Positions 4,774-5,607 of a stretch of DNA of 5,607 bases are shown piece by piece. Position 1 is the stretch's first letter, and every line of letters starts with the position of its first letter. Where the stretch lies: positions 1 through 5,607 of the forward strand of contig JAJUHR010000136.1 of assembly GCA_029267795.1 (NCBI GenBank). The letters run 5' to 3'. The position numbers and the translations under genes are program-made. The stretch comes from Planctomycetota bacterium. GTDB taxonomy: Bacteria; Planctomycetota; Phycisphaerae; Phycisphaerales; Phycisphaeraceae. A model generated the notes under the pieces. The model worked only from the letters and a program-made list of their open reading frames with translations. It was not told the DNA's origin and searched no databases.

Positions 4774-5607
4774 TCAAGCCGATTGCGGGGTCTGCTGCAG
4801 GTCGGCCGGCAACTCCATCCCCAAGGATAGGTTCAGGTCAGCCAGTTTGCGCTTGACCTCGCGGAGCGAGGTGCGGCCGAAGGAACGCACCTTCAACAGG
4901 TCGCTGTCGGTCTTGGTGACCAGGTCGGCGACCGTAGCGATCTTCGCGGATTCGAGGCAGTTGCTGGCCCGGACGGACAGGTCCAACTCACCGATCGGCA
5001 TTTGGAGCTTGCGGATCAGGTCCTCGTCGACGCGGGCCGCGGCCGAGGCGCTCTCGGTGACGGTCGACGAACCGAGCTCGAAATACTGGACGAAGGGGTT
5101 CAGGTGCTTGCGGAGGATCTTGGCGGCTTCGACCAGCGCCATCTCGGGCGTGACCGTGCCGTTGGTCCAGACCTCCAGCGTGAGCTTGTCGTAGTTGGTC
5201 TTCTGGCCGACGCGGGTATCCTCGACCTTGTACCGGACGCGGGTGACGGGGGAGAAGACCGCGTCGACCGGGATCAAGCCGATCTCCTGGTCTTCCGTGC
5301 GGTCGTACTGCTCGCTAGCCGGGACGTAGCCACGCCCTTTGCGGACGATGAAGTCCATATCGAACTCGACCTCTTTGGTCAGCGTGGCCAGCACCAGGTC
5401 TTTGTTGTGGATGGTGATCGAGGTATCGGCCTCGATCAGGTCGCAGGTGACCTCGCCGGGGCCCTGGGCCCGCAGTTTCATCGTTTTGGGCTCGTCGCCC
5501 TCGAGGGAGACGATCATGTTTTTGACGTTGAGGATGATGTCGGTGACGTCCTCGGTGACGCCCTCGAGGCTGGTGAATTCGTGGGCGGCGCCTTTGATCT
5601 TGACGGC
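4774..5607 (-). CDS. rpoA: RNA polymerase subunit alpha (5' end outside window)
   Basis: 277 codons plus stop are visible; judging by E. coli alpha (329 residues), about 55-60 N-terminal residues lie beyond the right edge. The reading frame is open to the edge, and the first visible residues (AVKIKGAAHEFTSLEGVTEDVTDIILN) match the alpha N-terminal domain, which dimerises and assembles beta and beta'. That domain continues to about visible residue 180, with the usual KGRGYVPA and VDAVFSPVTRVRYKVE stretches. After a short Ser/Ala linker comes the C-terminal DNA- and activator-binding domain (about 203-265: IGELDLSVRASNCLESA ... VRSFGRTSLREVKRKL). Residues equivalent to E. coli L262, R265, N268, C269, G296, S299 and E302 are kept, while K298 is Thr here. 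It ends with TGA followed in frame by TAA. Upstream neighbours such as rpsD are expected but not seen. Confidence 0.98.
   Translation of the reverse strand, partial: AVKIKGAAHEFTSLEGVTEDVTDIILNVKNMIVSLEGDEPKTMKLRAQGPGEVTCDLIEADTSITIHNKDLVLATLTKEVEFDMDFIVRKGRGYVPASEQYDRTEDQEIGLIPVDAVFSPVTRVRYKVEDTRVGQKTNYDKLTLEVWTNGTVTPEMALVEAAKILRKHLNPFVQYFELGSSTVTESASAAARVDEDLIRKLQMPIGELDLSVRASNCLESAKIATVADLVTKTDSDLLKVRSFGRTSLREVKRKLADLNLSLGMELPADLQQTPQSA

Overview
The window is GC-rich, and every gene I can support is on the minus strand, so transcription runs from right to left. In that order the genes are: rpoA (RNA polymerase alpha, 5' end outside the window), rplQ (ribosomal protein L17), mgtE (CBS-regulated Mg2+ channel), holA (DNA polymerase III delta subunit), and a proline/alanine/serine-rich predicted lipoprotein whose 3' end runs off the left edge. 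The style of RpoA and the long insertion in L17 suggest a planctomycete, perhaps of the Phycisphaerae. This is an inference from remembered family appearance, not from a search.

Right part (about 4000-5607): the end of the classical alpha ribosomal-protein operon. rpoA and rplQ are 74 nt apart and share a transcript. A perfect 10-bp GC-rich stem followed by a T-rich run, about 50 nt beyond the rplQ stop, closes the operon. Both genes end in two in-frame stop codons.

Middle (2234-4000): mgtE is a stand-alone unit behind the terminator, with a weak extended -10 promoter candidate and no visible Mg2+ riboswitch. The 228-bp gap between mgtE and holA is crowded with small palindromes. Two are perfect GC hairpins (7-bp and 8-bp stems) that lack T-tracts and look like dispersed REP-type repeats. 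Beside them lies a tandem copy of an 8-mer.

Left part (1-2233): holA has a perfect TATAAT only 11 nt upstream of its ATG, so its mRNA may be almost leaderless. The last gene begins at 1009 behind a strong Shine-Dalgarno (AAGGAGG). It has a lipoprotein-type signal, a disordered region of roughly 170 residues, and a compact C-terminal region cut by the window edge. A 10-bp perfect inverted repeat lies in its leader, directly after a plausible promoter.

Overall this is mostly a housekeeping region. I see no defence system, mobile element, CRISPR array or tRNA. The least described parts are the lipoprotein gene with its structured leader and the palindrome-rich gap before holA.
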